Assembly (NCBI RefSeq): GCF_023283845.1
Contig: NZ_JAKILC010000011.1
Location: forward strand, 1 to 64,000
DNA length: 64,000 nt
DNA from: Shewanella marinintestina
GTDB lineage: Bacteria > Pseudomonadota > Gammaproteobacteria > Enterobacterales > Shewanellaceae
Reading direction: 5' to 3'
Shown: positions 22,101-30,975 of the stretch, piece after piece
How the letters are laid out: each line of letters begins with the position of its first letter
Position numbering within the stretch: the stretch's first letter is position 1
Made by a program: the position numbers and the translations under genes
Notes under the pieces: model-generated
Database searches by the model: none
What the model was told of the DNA's origin: nothing
The model's input: the letters and a program-made list of their open reading frames with translations, nothing else

Positions 22101-23582
22101 GAGCAAGGTTTGAATTGGGCTGGTGAGTGTTATGTTGTTGGGCAGGAAAATGAACAACGTGCGGTGTGGGTAAACGTATCTTCGATCGTCGATGTAAATG
22201 GTGATGCTACCCATTATGTTGTGGTGTTCTCAGATATTACTGAACGCAAGAGCGCTGAAGCGTCATTACGTCGTCTTGCTAATTATGACGTACTAACAGG
22301 TTTGGCAAATCGAACACTCTTTTCGACTAAGCTTTCAACATCGGTATACCAAGCTGAAAAAGAGGGCGGTAATCTAGCGTTAATGTTTTTAGATTTGGAT
22401 AGGTTTAAACATGTTAATGACTCTTATGGGCACAGCATGGGAGATGCCCTGCTGGTGGAGGCTGCTAAGCGCTTACAAGCTCTGATGTCTGACAATCATG
22501 TTCTTTGCCGTTTTGGTGGCGATGAGTTTGTTATTTTGATGCGAGATAATCCAAGTATCGATGACATTAACCACTTATGTGAAAAGCTACTTGCTAGTAT
22601 CGAGCAGACTTTCATTCTTTATGGTCGAGAGTTTTATATTTCGACCAGCATAGGCGTGAGCTTATGGCCTGAAGATGCCAAGCAACCCGAAGCATTGATT
22701 AAGAATGCTGACTTAGCTATGTACCACGCTAAAGAAGAAGGTAAAGGCACATTTAAGTACTATTCACAGGAGCGGAATGCCGAAGCACTTTACCACTTGA
22801 GGCTTGAAGCTGATTTACGTAAGGCGATTGAGCGTAATGAATTTGAACTGCACTTTCAGCCGCAAATTGACATTTTAGAAAATGACAAACTGATTGGGCT
22901 TGAGGCATTACTGCGCTGGAATCACCCTAGTGAAGGTTATGTACGTACCGATATCTTTATCAAGGTCGCAGAAGCGTGTGGGTTAATTGTAGAAATTGAT
23001 CGCTGGGTTATGCGTGAGGCTTGTCGTCATGCGGCAATTTGGAGTCAGGAATTAGTCGACCCGATTAAAGTTTCAGTCAATGTGTCGGCGCTACATTTTA
23101 GGCAGCCAGATTTTATTCAAGGCGTACAGCAAATCTTAGTTGATACGCAAATGCCTAATGCGGGGTTATCGTTCGAAATCACTGAAGGTGTGTTAATGAA
23201 AGAACTTAAGGTGGCTAAGCAGCATCTTAAGGAACTAAAAGTACTGGGTATTGATGTGGCCATCGATGACTTTGGAACGGGTTACTCCTCCTTGGCCTAT
23301 TTACGCCATTTTGAAGTTAACACCCTTAAGATTGATCGTTCATTCCTAATTGATATCGCCACCAATAAAGCTGACCAAGCTATAGCGAGTAGTATTATCG
23401 AATTGGCTAGAAACTTAAAACTTGATGTGGTGGCAGAGGGTGTCGAAACTCACGAGCAGTTAGAGCAGGTGTTTAGCCGAGGCTGTTACGTTATTCAGGG
23501 CTACTATTTTGCTAAACCTATGTCAGTTAAAGATATTGAAAATTATATGGGCGTAAATCAGATTATGAGTTTAGAAGGGTAG
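19119..23582 (+). CDS. Membrane sensor: beta-propeller, PAS, GGDEF and EAL domains
   Basis: A 1487-residue cyclic-di-GMP signalling protein. A signal peptide (about 1-26, ending AWA) leads to a large periplasmic region of two-component-regulator propeller repeats (about 30-660; motifs such as GLVWVGGSGDGVAVL and IWFATDNGLFYW). A Y_Y_Y-type domain (about 680-760) and one membrane helix (about 768-790) follow. The cytoplasm holds two PAS/PAC units (about 810-935 and 940-1055), an intact GGDEF at 1133-1137 and an intact EAL at 1262-1264 with DDFGTGYSS. Both cyclase and phosphodiesterase motifs look catalytic. The ligand is unknown. No clear ribosome site precedes the ATG. Confidence 0.93.
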   Translation: MRIIIKNIWLGLLLFITSCAVPAWASGVVQRAFTASDGLLNAPVWDISFDQHGFTWLATEEGLYRVSSNKVRRIDKVGLESKINDSILYLAEPLSPRHILVSGVYEAYLYDIQTNEFVEFGGPDLFPLYRGGGIVSQVKDAHGDRLILTYNGEILRFNYQNMTLKRISFLPSNPEQLWRIMLSLPGNRLLVGNDNHLEVRDINGVRQQVLHWDKAWGDIKSIVKHSTDRIWITSSKGLFEVDKDSLQINKVEQLEHYITTIAEDKQGYLWLSTHAGLLRWFPDDKVGKLYADELKRKSNIDYTFDIAVDDTGLVWVGGSGDGVAVLAFEPDFLIESYSKAAPYKLKDEVVWTIYAEGRNLWFGTDNGLILVDKLTQESYAINPHGIRRNDSIYKIDSLDKDHLLLSSTNGLSVVNKVTFQSQSFASWAGGKHSLEFMTVYNTYFDTLIEGRIWFATDNGLFYWQAGYSAPKRVRLGSALNNMPALNITAVTRDSDNRLWLGGSRVFGFLDLQLNFQPKMDVIATSVGESSIRFIKEVSPGELWLGMESDGLLSFNIENNTQKNLTSSWNINCNAIYFIENVSHYRLVGCPRSLIRKDLITGEMIVISPEDGLISKELNEGAYFVSEQGLYLGTPDGAMLLDVGRLKNRITHDSVILESMEVYFADKTELSLLPKSGQHILPGAKLISFDFASGNYLDDKPLQLKYRLRQEGAVGESDYLFLEGKSQLNIAGLEAGSYVIEIMSLDNELWSEKPFSFRFFVDKYWWQTIWFKGVLVLCVLLFGLGIIFIRQRQVKAFKAINSALSDSEDRLKQALKGSNSELWEWRLEDQLFRVENTARLLNADLPQFTITLEEFAIHKEDASETLAAWQDMLHERTDRFEVEYRYWTREKGWGWLRVMGRAVERNSFSGKIERVAGIYRDVTEQRKLKDDIYLLAQAFENTSEAVLIFDREEAIEVTNKAAQNMIGLDAKDLTGIPFSEVLQGNELGSSLALLLEQGLNWAGECYVVGQENEQRAVWVNVSSIVDVNGDATHYVVVFSDITERKSAEASLRRLANYDVLTGLANRTLFSTKLSTSVYQAEKEGGNLALMFLDLDRFKHVNDSYGHSMGDALLVEAAKRLQALMSDNHVLCRFGGDEFVILMRDNPSIDDINHLCEKLLASIEQTFILYGREFYISTSIGVSLWPEDAKQPEALIKNADLAMYHAKEEGKGTFKYYSQERNAEALYHLRLEADLRKAIERNEFELHFQPQIDILENDKLIGLEALLRWNHPSEGYVRTDIFIKVAEACGLIVEIDRWVMREACRHAAIWSQELVDPIKVSVNVSALHFRQPDFIQGVQQILVDTQMPNAGLSFEITEGVLMKELKVAKQHLKELKVLGIDVAIDDFGTGYSSLAYLRHFEVNTLKIDRSFLIDIATNKADQAIASSIIELARNLKLDVVAEGVETHEQLEQVFSRGCYVIQGYYFAKPMSVKDIENYMGVNQIMSLEG

Positions 23583-23675
23583 TAGTAATAATCCCCGTGA
23601 AAGTTGGCTATACCTTGCAGCTTTCCGTTAAATCAAATACGTTAAGACATTACTAAAAGAGTCGAATAAGTCATT

Positions 23676-25892
23676 ATGATACATAGAATTATTATTCTTT
23701 GTTTAGCTATAGCGAGTCCTCACTTTGCCTTTGCTGAAGAACGGCCGAAAATTGGCTTAGTCTTAAGTGGCGGTGGAGCCAAAGGTGCAGCCCATATTGG
23801 TGTGCTTAAAGTGCTAGAAGAAAAGCAGATCCCTATTGATTACATTGCTGGTACTAGTATTGGTGCGTATGTTGGCGGCATGTATGCGCTAGGTTATAGC
23901 GCTGCAGAAATAGAAGCCATTATGATGAATACCAATTGGGATAAGGGCTATTCAGATACGATACCAAGAGAGGCATTAAGCTATCGTGATAAAGAGACTC
24001 GTGACCAATTTAATATCCCTATTAATATTGGCTATAGCGATGAAGAGGTAAAGACACCAGCAGGCCTATTACGTGGGCAAACAATGTCCCAGTTATTACG
24101 CAGCTCAACCAATCTTGTGCATCAATTTGGTGATTTTGACGAACTATCAATTCCTTATCGTGCAGTCGCCACCAATTTAGCGACTAGCGAACAAGTAGTG
24201 TTAGATTCCGGTAGCGTAGTCGCCGCAATGCAAGCTTCTGCATCAGTACCAGGTGCACTACAGCCGGCCGTTATCGACGGGAAACTACTTGTCGATGGTG
24301 GTATTGCCAATAATATGCCTGTTGATGTGGTTAAAGCTATGGGCGCAGATATCGTGATTGCCGTCGATATTGGCTCGCCACTAGTCGGTCAGTCTGAATT
24401 AAACAGTACCATAGCAGTGCTTAATCAGCTTTCTACCATTTTGACTAATGCCAGCTCCGATAGACAAAAAGCCTTACTCAGCGATCACGATATTCTGATC
24501 CGTCCTAATATTGGTGAGTTAAGTACCACTGACTTCAGCATTATGCCAATTGCATTGCCGCTTGGTGAAATCGCTGCTCGTGAGCAAATTGATAAACTTG
24601 AGCAGTACAGTGTCGATCGTCAAGACTATCAAGAGTATTTGGCGAGCAAAAAGAATAAGAGTCAGCATTGGTTAGACGATATCGATAGACCACTGATTAA
24701 AGTGATTTATGACAATGACTCTAAGGTCAGTGAAAAACTACTCGCAGACAATCTAGAGCTCAATGTAGGGGACCATGTCACCGTTGCGGCGCTTGAAGCT
24801 GGTTTAGATAGAATTTATGCACTAGATAAGTTTGAACGTGTTAATGCTGAGTTTACCGATACCGATGAGGGTCGAGTCCTTACTGTTCACACAAAAGCTA
24901 AATCTTGGGGTCCGAATTACTTCCAACTTGGTTTTAGCTGGGAGGATGACTTTAGCTTAGACTCAGTGATTTCACTGGATATGGCTTATACCATGACCGA
25001 GCTTACTGAAAATGGTGGTGAGTGGCGTAACGAACTATCGCTGGGTTTTGATAAGCTAATCGCTTCAGAGTTTTATCAGCCTCTGGTGAAAGATCAAACT
25101 TACTTTAGCCGTGCAAGAGTGGAATATGAGCTAAAAGATTGGGGCTTCTTTGAAAACAACAATCGTATTTTAGAGCTAAAACAGACAGCTTATCGTGCAG
25201 AGCTTGGGGTAGGCATTAACTACACTCAAAACGGTATGGTTGAAATTGGTTTATTGGGTGAAAAGGGCGATCTTGAAAACGATGTTTGGGACTTTGGTCG
25301 AGTGCCGTACGATGGTTATGGTGGTTACTTTAAATTTGCCTATGATGATTTAAATAGCATTAATTTCCCGACATCGGGTAATCGTTTCACTTTTAATGTG
25401 TATATGCGTAAAGAAGGCTATGACCTTAATGGCTTTGCAGAGACTTCTGATTTCTCGATGCAATATGAAGCTGATTGGCGTGGTGCAGTCGGTGTTGGCA
25501 ATCATGCGTTTGTGGGCATAGCGTCTTTTGCCACAGTCGATAAAGAAGGCGCATTTACGGTTAACGTGTCAGAGCTCGGCGGATTTTTAAATCTATCTGG
25601 TTATCACAAGAATGCTCTTTATGGATCGCACAAGGTCTTTGGCGCCTTTGTCTACCAGTATGATTTAGGCCGTGATGTATTGGGCATGACTGAGTACCCA
25701 TTGTATTTAGGTACGAGTATCGAAGCGGGTAATGTCTGGAACCAAAAAGATAATGTGTCGCTCGATGACTTAATCTATGCCGGAAGTTTGTATTTGGGTA
25801 TTGATACCAGCGTTGGTCCCGCTGCCTTTGGTTTCGGTGCATCAGACGACGGAGAGAAAACCGTGTTCCTATTTATCGGTAAGAACTGGTAG
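23676..25892 (+). CDS. Patatin-like phospholipase with outer-membrane barrel (PlpD-like, type Vd)
   Basis: A 738-residue exported protein. The signal peptide (1-20, ending AFA) is followed by a patatin domain with the oxyanion loop SGGGAKGAAH, nucleophile Ser61 in GTSIG and catalytic Asp207 in DGG. A POTRA-like segment (about 340-410) and a C-terminal beta-barrel (about 415-738) follow. The chain ends KTVFLFIGKNW, the aromatic end usual for outer-membrane barrels. Length and order match P. aeruginosa PlpD, a type Vd autotransporter lipase. It would be placed in the outer membrane with the lipase outside. A terminator follows. Confidence 0.9.
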   Translation: MIHRIIILCLAIASPHFAFAEERPKIGLVLSGGGAKGAAHIGVLKVLEEKQIPIDYIAGTSIGAYVGGMYALGYSAAEIEAIMMNTNWDKGYSDTIPREALSYRDKETRDQFNIPINIGYSDEEVKTPAGLLRGQTMSQLLRSSTNLVHQFGDFDELSIPYRAVATNLATSEQVVLDSGSVVAAMQASASVPGALQPAVIDGKLLVDGGIANNMPVDVVKAMGADIVIAVDIGSPLVGQSELNSTIAVLNQLSTILTNASSDRQKALLSDHDILIRPNIGELSTTDFSIMPIALPLGEIAAREQIDKLEQYSVDRQDYQEYLASKKNKSQHWLDDIDRPLIKVIYDNDSKVSEKLLADNLELNVGDHVTVAALEAGLDRIYALDKFERVNAEFTDTDEGRVLTVHTKAKSWGPNYFQLGFSWEDDFSLDSVISLDMAYTMTELTENGGEWRNELSLGFDKLIASEFYQPLVKDQTYFSRARVEYELKDWGFFENNNRILELKQTAYRAELGVGINYTQNGMVEIGLLGEKGDLENDVWDFGRVPYDGYGGYFKFAYDDLNSINFPTSGNRFTFNVYMRKEGYDLNGFAETSDFSMQYEADWRGAVGVGNHAFVGIASFATVDKEGAFTVNVSELGGFLNLSGYHKNALYGSHKVFGAFVYQYDLGRDVLGMTEYPLYLGTSIEAGNVWNQKDNVSLDDLIYAGSLYLGIDTSVGPAAFGFGASDDGEKTVFLFIGKNW

Positions 25893-25927
25893 TACTTTTT
25901 CGCAAATCATTGCTAGTTAAACGAAAT

Positions 25928-25953
25928 AAAGCCCATCAATCGATGGGCTTTTT
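25928..25953. terminator. Bidirectional terminator between convergent genes
   Basis: The stem AAAGCCCATC paired with GATGGGCTTT, flanked by A and T runs, sits between the patatin gene (plus) and hxpB (minus). Confidence 0.9.
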
Positions 25954-25978
25954 ATTATCAATTGGATAGTTAATCGCG

Positions 25979-26644
25979 TTACTTATAGTTGGCTAAAAAG
26001 TTGCTTAATGCGTTTAGGTTGTCTAGTTGCTGGTGGGCAATAACCCATTTATTAAGCTTTGCATGCAGCGGTTCTGGGATTGCAATAGTTTGCATATTGG
26101 CTGCACGAGCTGCGATTAATCCATTAAATGAATCTTCAATAGCTAGACAACTAACTGGATCAATATTGAGTGCCTTTGCGCAATTTAAGTATACCTCTGG
26201 ATGAGGTTTGCCATAAGTTAGTGATTCTGCTGACTCAATGGCATTAAAGTAACTACCTATGCCTATCTTGTTTAAAACAGCAGTAATAATATCACTTGAA
26301 GAGGAGGTTGCTAGGCCAATTTTAAGCTGGTGTTGCTGGCAAGCTTGTAAGGCATTGAGTACTCCTGGCATTGGTGCACCGTCACGCGTTATATGGCTAA
26401 CAACCGTATCGACAATGGCTTGGGCAGTTTGTTGGTTATTATAATTCTCCCAGGGAGAACGGGCATACCAAAAGTCGACCACCTGGTCGATTCTAAGGCC
26501 TGTTGTTAATACCATATCTTGCATGGAAACGTTTAAACCTAAGTTACTTATGACTTCAAAAATAGCCATTTGCCATACAGGTTCTGAATCTATCAACACT
26601 CCGTCCATGTCAAAAATAACCGCTTTTAGCTGTGGTTTACTCAT
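25979..26644 (-). CDS. hxpB: HAD-family sugar phosphatase HxpB (YniC-like)
   Basis: A 221-residue cytosolic haloacid-dehalogenase hydrolase. Motif I is FDMDGVLIDSEP (nucleophile Asp and acid/base Asp), motif II is LATSSSS, motif III Lys is in YGKPHP and motif IV is AIEDSFNG. The cap segment GLRIDQVVDFWYARSPW is nearly the same as in E. coli HxpB/YniC, a hexitol and 2-deoxyglucose-6-phosphate phosphatase, so I favour that subfamily over beta-phosphoglucomutase. It has no obvious operon partner. Confidence 0.88.
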   Translation of the reverse strand: MSKPQLKAVIFDMDGVLIDSEPVWQMAIFEVISNLGLNVSMQDMVLTTGLRIDQVVDFWYARSPWENYNNQQTAQAIVDTVVSHITRDGAPMPGVLNALQACQQHQLKIGLATSSSSDIITAVLNKIGIGSYFNAIESAESLTYGKPHPEVYLNCAKALNIDPVSCLAIEDSFNGLIAARAANMQTIAIPEPLHAKLNKWVIAHQQLDNLNALSNFLANYK

Positions 26645-26911
26645 AAGTATCCAATTATGTTCATTATAACTTTGGTGAATATTAGCTGTGTAAATGCCAT
26701 GTTTTACGAATAATCATACGATTAACACTAACGTAAGCACAGGTTTTTTTGATTGATAACGCTATGGTAATTAGCTGACAACTTAATTTAAATGTCTGAT
26801 TTATATAATTTAGATCAATATTTTACACTATGGTCTAGTTTTCTTTTCTAGCGAATCGTTTTACTGTATAGCCCGAGATGTCGATTGAGCGCTGTTTTAC
26901 TTTTGTATAAG
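26645..26911. other. Non-coding region between hxpB and the acnB promoter
   Basis: This is the divergent upstream region of hxpB and acnB. I see no coding frame. The acnB regulatory sites lie in the adjoining stretch at 26912-26950. Confidence 0.5.
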
Positions 26912-26950
26912 TGTGATCGGATTCATACTTTTGCAAAGCTGTAGTATAAT
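26912..26950 (+). promoter_or_regulatory. acnB promoter with CRP-like site
   Basis: TGTGATCGGATTCATA (26912-26927) matches the CRP consensus TGTGAn6TCACA in eight of ten positions. A perfect -10 box TATAAT follows at 26945-26950. The site would be centred near -38 to -41, consistent with class II CRP activation in place of a good -35 box. The leader to the GTG start is about 90 bases. Confidence 0.5.
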
Positions 26951-27047
26951 AGCGCTCGAAATAAGGGTCGAGCCTGCCGAGCTGTCAGTTTCAATTTGAA
27001 GACGAGCAGTTTCGCTGTAAGAACGCCAAATAAAGAGGAAGGTTGCC

Positions 27048-29645
27048 GTGCTAGAAGCATATCGTAAACACGTCGCAGAACGTGCTTCAGAGGGCGTAGT
27101 CCCTAAGCCATTAGATGCCCAACAAGTGGCACAGCTAGTTGAACTGGTAAAGAATCCACCTGCAGGTGAAGAGGCTGTTATTCTTGATCTGCTTGAAAAT
27201 CGTATCCCACCAGGTGTTGATGAAGCCGCTTATGTTAAAGCGGGCTTTTTAGATGCTGTCGCAAAAGGCGAAGTATCATCTTCAATTCTGTCATCTGAGC
27301 GCGCTGTTGAGCTGCTTGGTACTATGCAAGGTGGTTACAACATCGAGCCACTGATTGCGCAACTTGATAATGAAGCGCAAGCGCCATTAGCCGTTGAAGC
27401 ACTATCACACACACTATTAATGTTTGATTCTTTCCACGATGTAGTGGAAAAAATGCAAGCAGGCAATGATTACGCTAAGCAAGTTGTTCACGCTTGGGCC
27501 GATGCAAAATGGTTCTTGTCGCGTCCAAAGCTTGCTGAAAAGATCTCACTAACAGTTTTTAAAGTGTCTGGTGAGACTAATACCGATGATTTGTCTCCAG
27601 CACCAGATGCGTGGTCGCGCCCAGATATTCCATTGCACGCACTAGCGATGCTAAAGAATGCCCGTGACGGCATCGTACCTGATGAAGCTGGCGTAGTAGG
27701 CCCAATCAAAGAGATTGAGTCACTAAAAGAGAAAGGTTTCCCATTAGTTTACGTGGGTGACGTAGTTGGTACGGGGTCTTCTCGTAAATCTGCGACTAAC
27801 TCAGTACTTTGGTTCATGGGGGATGATATTCCTAATGTACCTAACAAGCGTGCTGGTGGTTTCTGTTTAGGTGGCAAGATTGCACCAATTTTCTTTAATA
27901 CCATGGAAGATGCTGGCGCATTGCCAATCGAGCTAGACGTTAGCAAGATGGAGATGGGCGATGTTATCGACATCTATCCGTACCAAGGTATTGTTAAGCG
28001 TCACGGCACTGAAGAAGTCATTTCTGAGTTCTCACTTAAAACTGACGTGTTAATGGATGAAGTCCGCGCTGGTGGTCGTATCCCGTTAATTATCGGCCGT
28101 GGTCTAACAGATCGTGCTCGTGAAACGCTAAATCTTGAAGCATCTGCTGAATTTGTACGCCCACAAGATGTGGCTGACACTGGTAAGGGCTTTACCCTTG
28201 CACAGAAGATGGTTGGTAAAGCGTGTGGCGTAACGGGTATTCGTCCTGGCCAATACTGTGAGCCTAAGATGACGTCTGTTGGTTCGCAAGATACTACCGG
28301 TCCTATGACTCGTGATGAGCTAAAAGATTTAGCCTGTCTTGGTTTCAGCGCAGACTTAACCATGCAGTCTTTCTGTCATACTGCGGCTTATCCAAAGCCA
28401 GTTGACGTAAATACTCACCATACGCTTCCTGATTTCATCATGAACCGTGGCGGTGTTGCATTGCGTCCAGGTGACGGTGTGATTCACTCTTGGTTAAACC
28501 GTATGCTACTGCCTGATACTGTAGGTACTGGTGGTGACTCACATACGCGTTTCCCAATTGGTATTTCATTCCCAGCAGGTTCTGGTCTTGTAGCATTCGC
28601 TGCAGCGACGGGCGTTATGCCACTTGATATGCCAGAGTCTATTTTGGTGCGCTTTAAAGGTGAAATGCAGCCTGGTATCACACTACGTGACCTTGTGCAT
28701 GCAATCCCACACAAAGCGATTGAAATGGGTCTGTTGACGGTTGAGAAGAAAGGCAAAATCAACGCTTTCTCTGGTCGCGTACTTGAAATTGAAGGTCTTG
28801 AGCAGCTTAAAGTTGAGCAAGCATTCGAGCTTTCTGATGCATCTGCAGAGCGTAGTGCAGCAGGTTGTACGATCAAGCTTGATAAAGAGCCAATCATCGA
28901 ATACTTAAACTCAAATATCGTTATGCTTAAGTGGATGATCGCTGAAGGTTACGGCGATCGTCGTACTATTGAGCGTCGTATTACGTCGATGCAAGAGTGG
29001 CTAGCGAACCCAGAGTTAATGCAGGCTGATAGCGACGCAGAATACGCAGAGATTATCGAAATCGATTTGAACGAAATCAAAGAACCTATTCTTTGTGCAC
29101 CAAATGATCCAGATGATGCGATTCTATTGTCTTCAGTTGTTGATACAAAGATTGACGAAGTATTCGTTGGTTCTTGTATGACTAACATCGGTCATTTCCG
29201 TGCTACAGGTAAGATGCTAGATAAGTTTGCATCAACACTGCCAACACGTTTATGGATTGCGCCGCCAACTAAGATGGACCGCGATCAGCTAACTGAAGAA
29301 GGTTACTACGCTATCTTCGGTCGTGTTGGTGCTCGAATTGAGATCCCGGGTTGTTCACTGTGTATGGGTAACCAAGCACGTGTGGCAGAAGGTGCAACGG
29401 TAGTATCAACGTCTACGCGTAACTTCCCGAACCGTTTAGGTACAGGCGCTAACGTTTACCTAGCTTCTGCAGAACTAGCAGCTGTTGCAGCGCTACTTGG
29501 TCGTTTACCATCGCCAGATGAGTATCAGACATACGCTAAAGAGTTAGATGCGACGGCAGCTGACACTTATCGTTACCTGAACTTCGATCAGATAGCATCG
29601 TACACAGCAAAAGCTGATGAAGTGATTTTTCAATCAGCGGTTTAA
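27048..29645 (+). CDS. acnB: Aconitate hydratase B
   Basis: An 865-residue [4Fe-4S] enzyme that isomerises citrate to isocitrate in the TCA cycle; the family also has 2-methylisocitrate dehydratase activity. The order is an N-terminal HEAT-like domain (about 1-160), the swivelling domain 4 (about 160-370, [18 protein letters not shown]), then the catalytic domains. The cluster cysteines are in [10 protein letters not shown] and GCSLCMGNQ. Length equals E. coli AcnB (865). The start codon is GTG, supported by AGAGGAAGG and by alignment with E. coli at [13 protein letters not shown] terminator follows. Confidence 0.97.
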   Translation: MLEAYRKHVAERASEGVVPKPLDAQQVAQLVELVKNPPAGEEAVILDLLENRIPPGVDEAAYVKAGFLDAVAKGEVSSSILSSERAVELLGTMQGGYNIEPLIAQLDNEAQAPLAVEALSHTLLMFDSFHDVVEKMQAGNDYAKQVVHAWADAKWFLSRPKLAEKISLTVFKVSGETNTDDLSPAPDAWSRPDIPLHALAMLKNARDGIVPDEAGVVGPIKEIESLKEKGFPLVYVGDVVGTGSSRKSATNSVLWFMGDDIPNVPNKRAGGFCLGGKIAPIFFNTMEDAGALPIELDVSKMEMGDVIDIYPYQGIVKRHGTEEVISEFSLKTDVLMDEVRAGGRIPLIIGRGLTDRARETLNLEASAEFVRPQDVADTGKGFTLAQKMVGKACGVTGIRPGQYCEPKMTSVGSQDTTGPMTRDELKDLACLGFSADLTMQSFCHTAAYPKPVDVNTHHTLPDFIMNRGGVALRPGDGVIHSWLNRMLLPDTVGTGGDSHTRFPIGISFPAGSGLVAFAAATGVMPLDMPESILVRFKGEMQPGITLRDLVHAIPHKAIEMGLLTVEKKGKINAFSGRVLEIEGLEQLKVEQAFELSDASAERSAAGCTIKLDKEPIIEYLNSNIVMLKWMIAEGYGDRRTIERRITSMQEWLANPELMQADSDAEYAEIIEIDLNEIKEPILCAPNDPDDAILLSSVVDTKIDEVFVGSCMTNIGHFRATGKMLDKFASTLPTRLWIAPPTKMDRDQLTEEGYYAIFGRVGARIEIPGCSLCMGNQARVAEGATVVSTSTRNFPNRLGTGANVYLASAELAAVAALLGRLPSPDEYQTYAKELDATAADTYRYLNFDQIASYTAKADEVIFQSAV

Positions 29646-29669
29646 TCATTTGATTTAAACTTCTTGCCT

Positions 29670-29699
29670 AAAAAAGCCTGCTAACTAGCAGGCTTTTTT
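29670..29699 (+). terminator. Terminator after acnB
   Basis: A perfect stem (AAAAAAGCCTGCTA with TAGCAGGCTTTTTT, loop AC) ends in Ts. Confidence 0.93.
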
Positions 29700-29914
29700 G
29701 TTTTCAGCGACAGTATTTAAAATACAGTTTGCAAGCCAAACTACATTGTATCGTTAGTTATGGCTTGATAACTCATTGGTAACGTTCTGCATCGTTGTGA
29801 GCTTAATGGTGTGTCTATTGAATAAGCGCAGCTAGGTAGAGCTGAGGTTTTTATCACTGTGGGAATAATGATTGGAAAAAGTTACAGCTAAGAGAATGAT
29901 AAGCACGATAACGC

Positions 29915-29934
29915 TAGACGAGTAAACTCGTCTA
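29915..29934. repeat. Perfect palindrome downstream of rsd
   Basis: TAGACGAGT-AA-ACTCGTCTA is a 9-bp perfect inverted repeat 44 bp past the rsd stop. It lacks a T run on either side, so it is either an mRNA end stabiliser or a protein site rather than a classical terminator. Confidence 0.6.
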
Positions 29935-29977
29935 ATCGATAACTGGCCGGCAGTGAGTCGGCGCAGTCAATAGTTAG

Positions 29978-30445
29978 CTAGGAGTGTTTGCTATGCAGCA
30001 CTTCTAACAGTTTATCTTCAAGTGCAAAACGAGTTTCCATTGCATGGCCTAAAGAAGATAAGTCTTTATCTAAATGAAATAACACTTTTTCGTCATCGGC
30101 TTCAGTGTACTTATCGTTGAAGTCTAAAGCCGTGTCAGTAGTCTCGCTTATTTGCGGGACTAGCTGTTGTGCGAGCTCTTGGCTGGAACTGCCATTTTTT
30201 TCGCAAGCAGTGACGACTTGATTGTAGATCTCAAAATGGCCTTCAGATACATAGTCCATGAGTTGATCACAGAACTGTTTGACTGAAGCAAATGCAGGTA
30301 ATGACTTGTCAGTCACTTCATACGGTGGGATCCCAGCAATCTGGCAGTAGTTGATGAGTAGATTGCGACGATTATTTAACCATTGATCTATAAGCGTATT
30401 TGAACCGCCCCACTTTTGTTCGGCCTTCTCTAGCTTTCTTAGCAT
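29978..30445 (-). CDS. rsd: Anti-sigma-70 factor Rsd (AlgQ family)
   Basis: A 155-residue all-helical cytosolic protein. It matches E. coli Rsd over its length: GSNTLIDQWLNNRRNLL near the start, DYVSEGHFEIYNQVV in the middle and LGHAMETRFALEDKLLEVL near the end. Rsd binds region 4 of RpoD and helps RNA polymerase switch to stationary-phase sigma factors. It lies close to hemE, as rsd-nudC-hemE do in E. coli, but here transcribed away from it and without nudC between. Upstream lies a candidate sRNA on the same strand. Confidence 0.93.
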   Translation of the reverse strand: MLRKLEKAEQKWGGSNTLIDQWLNNRRNLLINYCQIAGIPPYEVTDKSLPAFASVKQFCDQLMDYVSEGHFEIYNQVVTACEKNGSSSQELAQQLVPQISETTDTALDFNDKYTEADDEKVLFHLDKDLSSLGHAMETRFALEDKLLEVLHSKHS

Positions 30446-30579
30446 GATCTTCCCCGATAAAAATCCATCTCTGTATCTCTAATGTAGGGGAAAGAAGTGC
30501 TTTTGATCAACCATTTTTGGACGATTTATGAGGAAATTCTAAATGGACATACCAGCGCAAGATTTGTAAAGAAAGTGCT
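30446..30579. other. rsd upstream spacer
   Basis: This is a non-coding stretch between the candidate sRNA terminator and rsd. It must contain the rsd promoter; no clear box pair was identified by eye. Confidence 0.4.
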
Positions 30580-30676
30580 AAAAAATAAAATGCCCAGCGA
30601 TAGAAATCTATCGCTGGGCGAGTAAAGTTTTTGCGGGCTCGATGCGACGAGCTTCTTGATTGTTCTTGCTAGCGCA
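30580..30676 (-). ncRNA. Candidate small RNA between rsd and hemE
   Basis: A self-contained transcription unit on the minus strand. A promoter (-35 TTGCAC, 17-bp spacer, -10 TATAAA) predicts a start near 30675. The predicted RNA of about 95 nt has a small hairpin (GCTCG-TCGCAT-CGAGC), an A-rich linker, then a perfect 12-bp stem (GCCCAGCGATAG with CTATCGCTGGGC, loop ATTT on this strand) followed by ATTTTATTTTTT. There is no coding frame of note. This layout is typical of a Hfq-dependent sRNA. I do not recognise a named family. Confidence 0.6.
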
Positions 30677-30681
30677 GACTT

Positions 30682-30710
30682 TTTATACCAAAGCTAACTC
30701 AGAGGTGCAA
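30682..30710 (-). promoter_or_regulatory. Promoter of the candidate sRNA
   Basis: On the minus strand the -35 box TTGCAC (30705-30710) and the -10 box TATAAA (30682-30687) are 17 bp apart. Four of six and five of six bases match the sigma-70 consensus. Confidence 0.6.
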
Positions 30711-30975
30711 CTTTTTTCTGTCACATTGCGAGCTATACAGGCTAGGTTAAGCAAGGTTGTGAACCTGTTTCACGTTTTGCTAGCACGCTGTGATCTGGGA
30801 TTCGTAGTCTAAAAGTAGCCCCTAAAAATCTAAGGATAATGTTAACTATCTCTGAGTTGGTAGAATTTGTCGCGTTACTTGTCACATTATTTTACCGTTA
30901 CAGGTTACTTTATTAACGTAAATGCTAAACTACTGACCCAAGCGGATATCACTATAAGTTTAGGAATCAAGCCAA
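30711..30975 (+). other. hemE upstream region
   Basis: About 265 bp without a credible gene. It should contain the hemE promoter, which I could not fix by eye. A TTGTCACATTATTT segment near 30877 has a TCACA half-site only. Confidence 0.4.
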
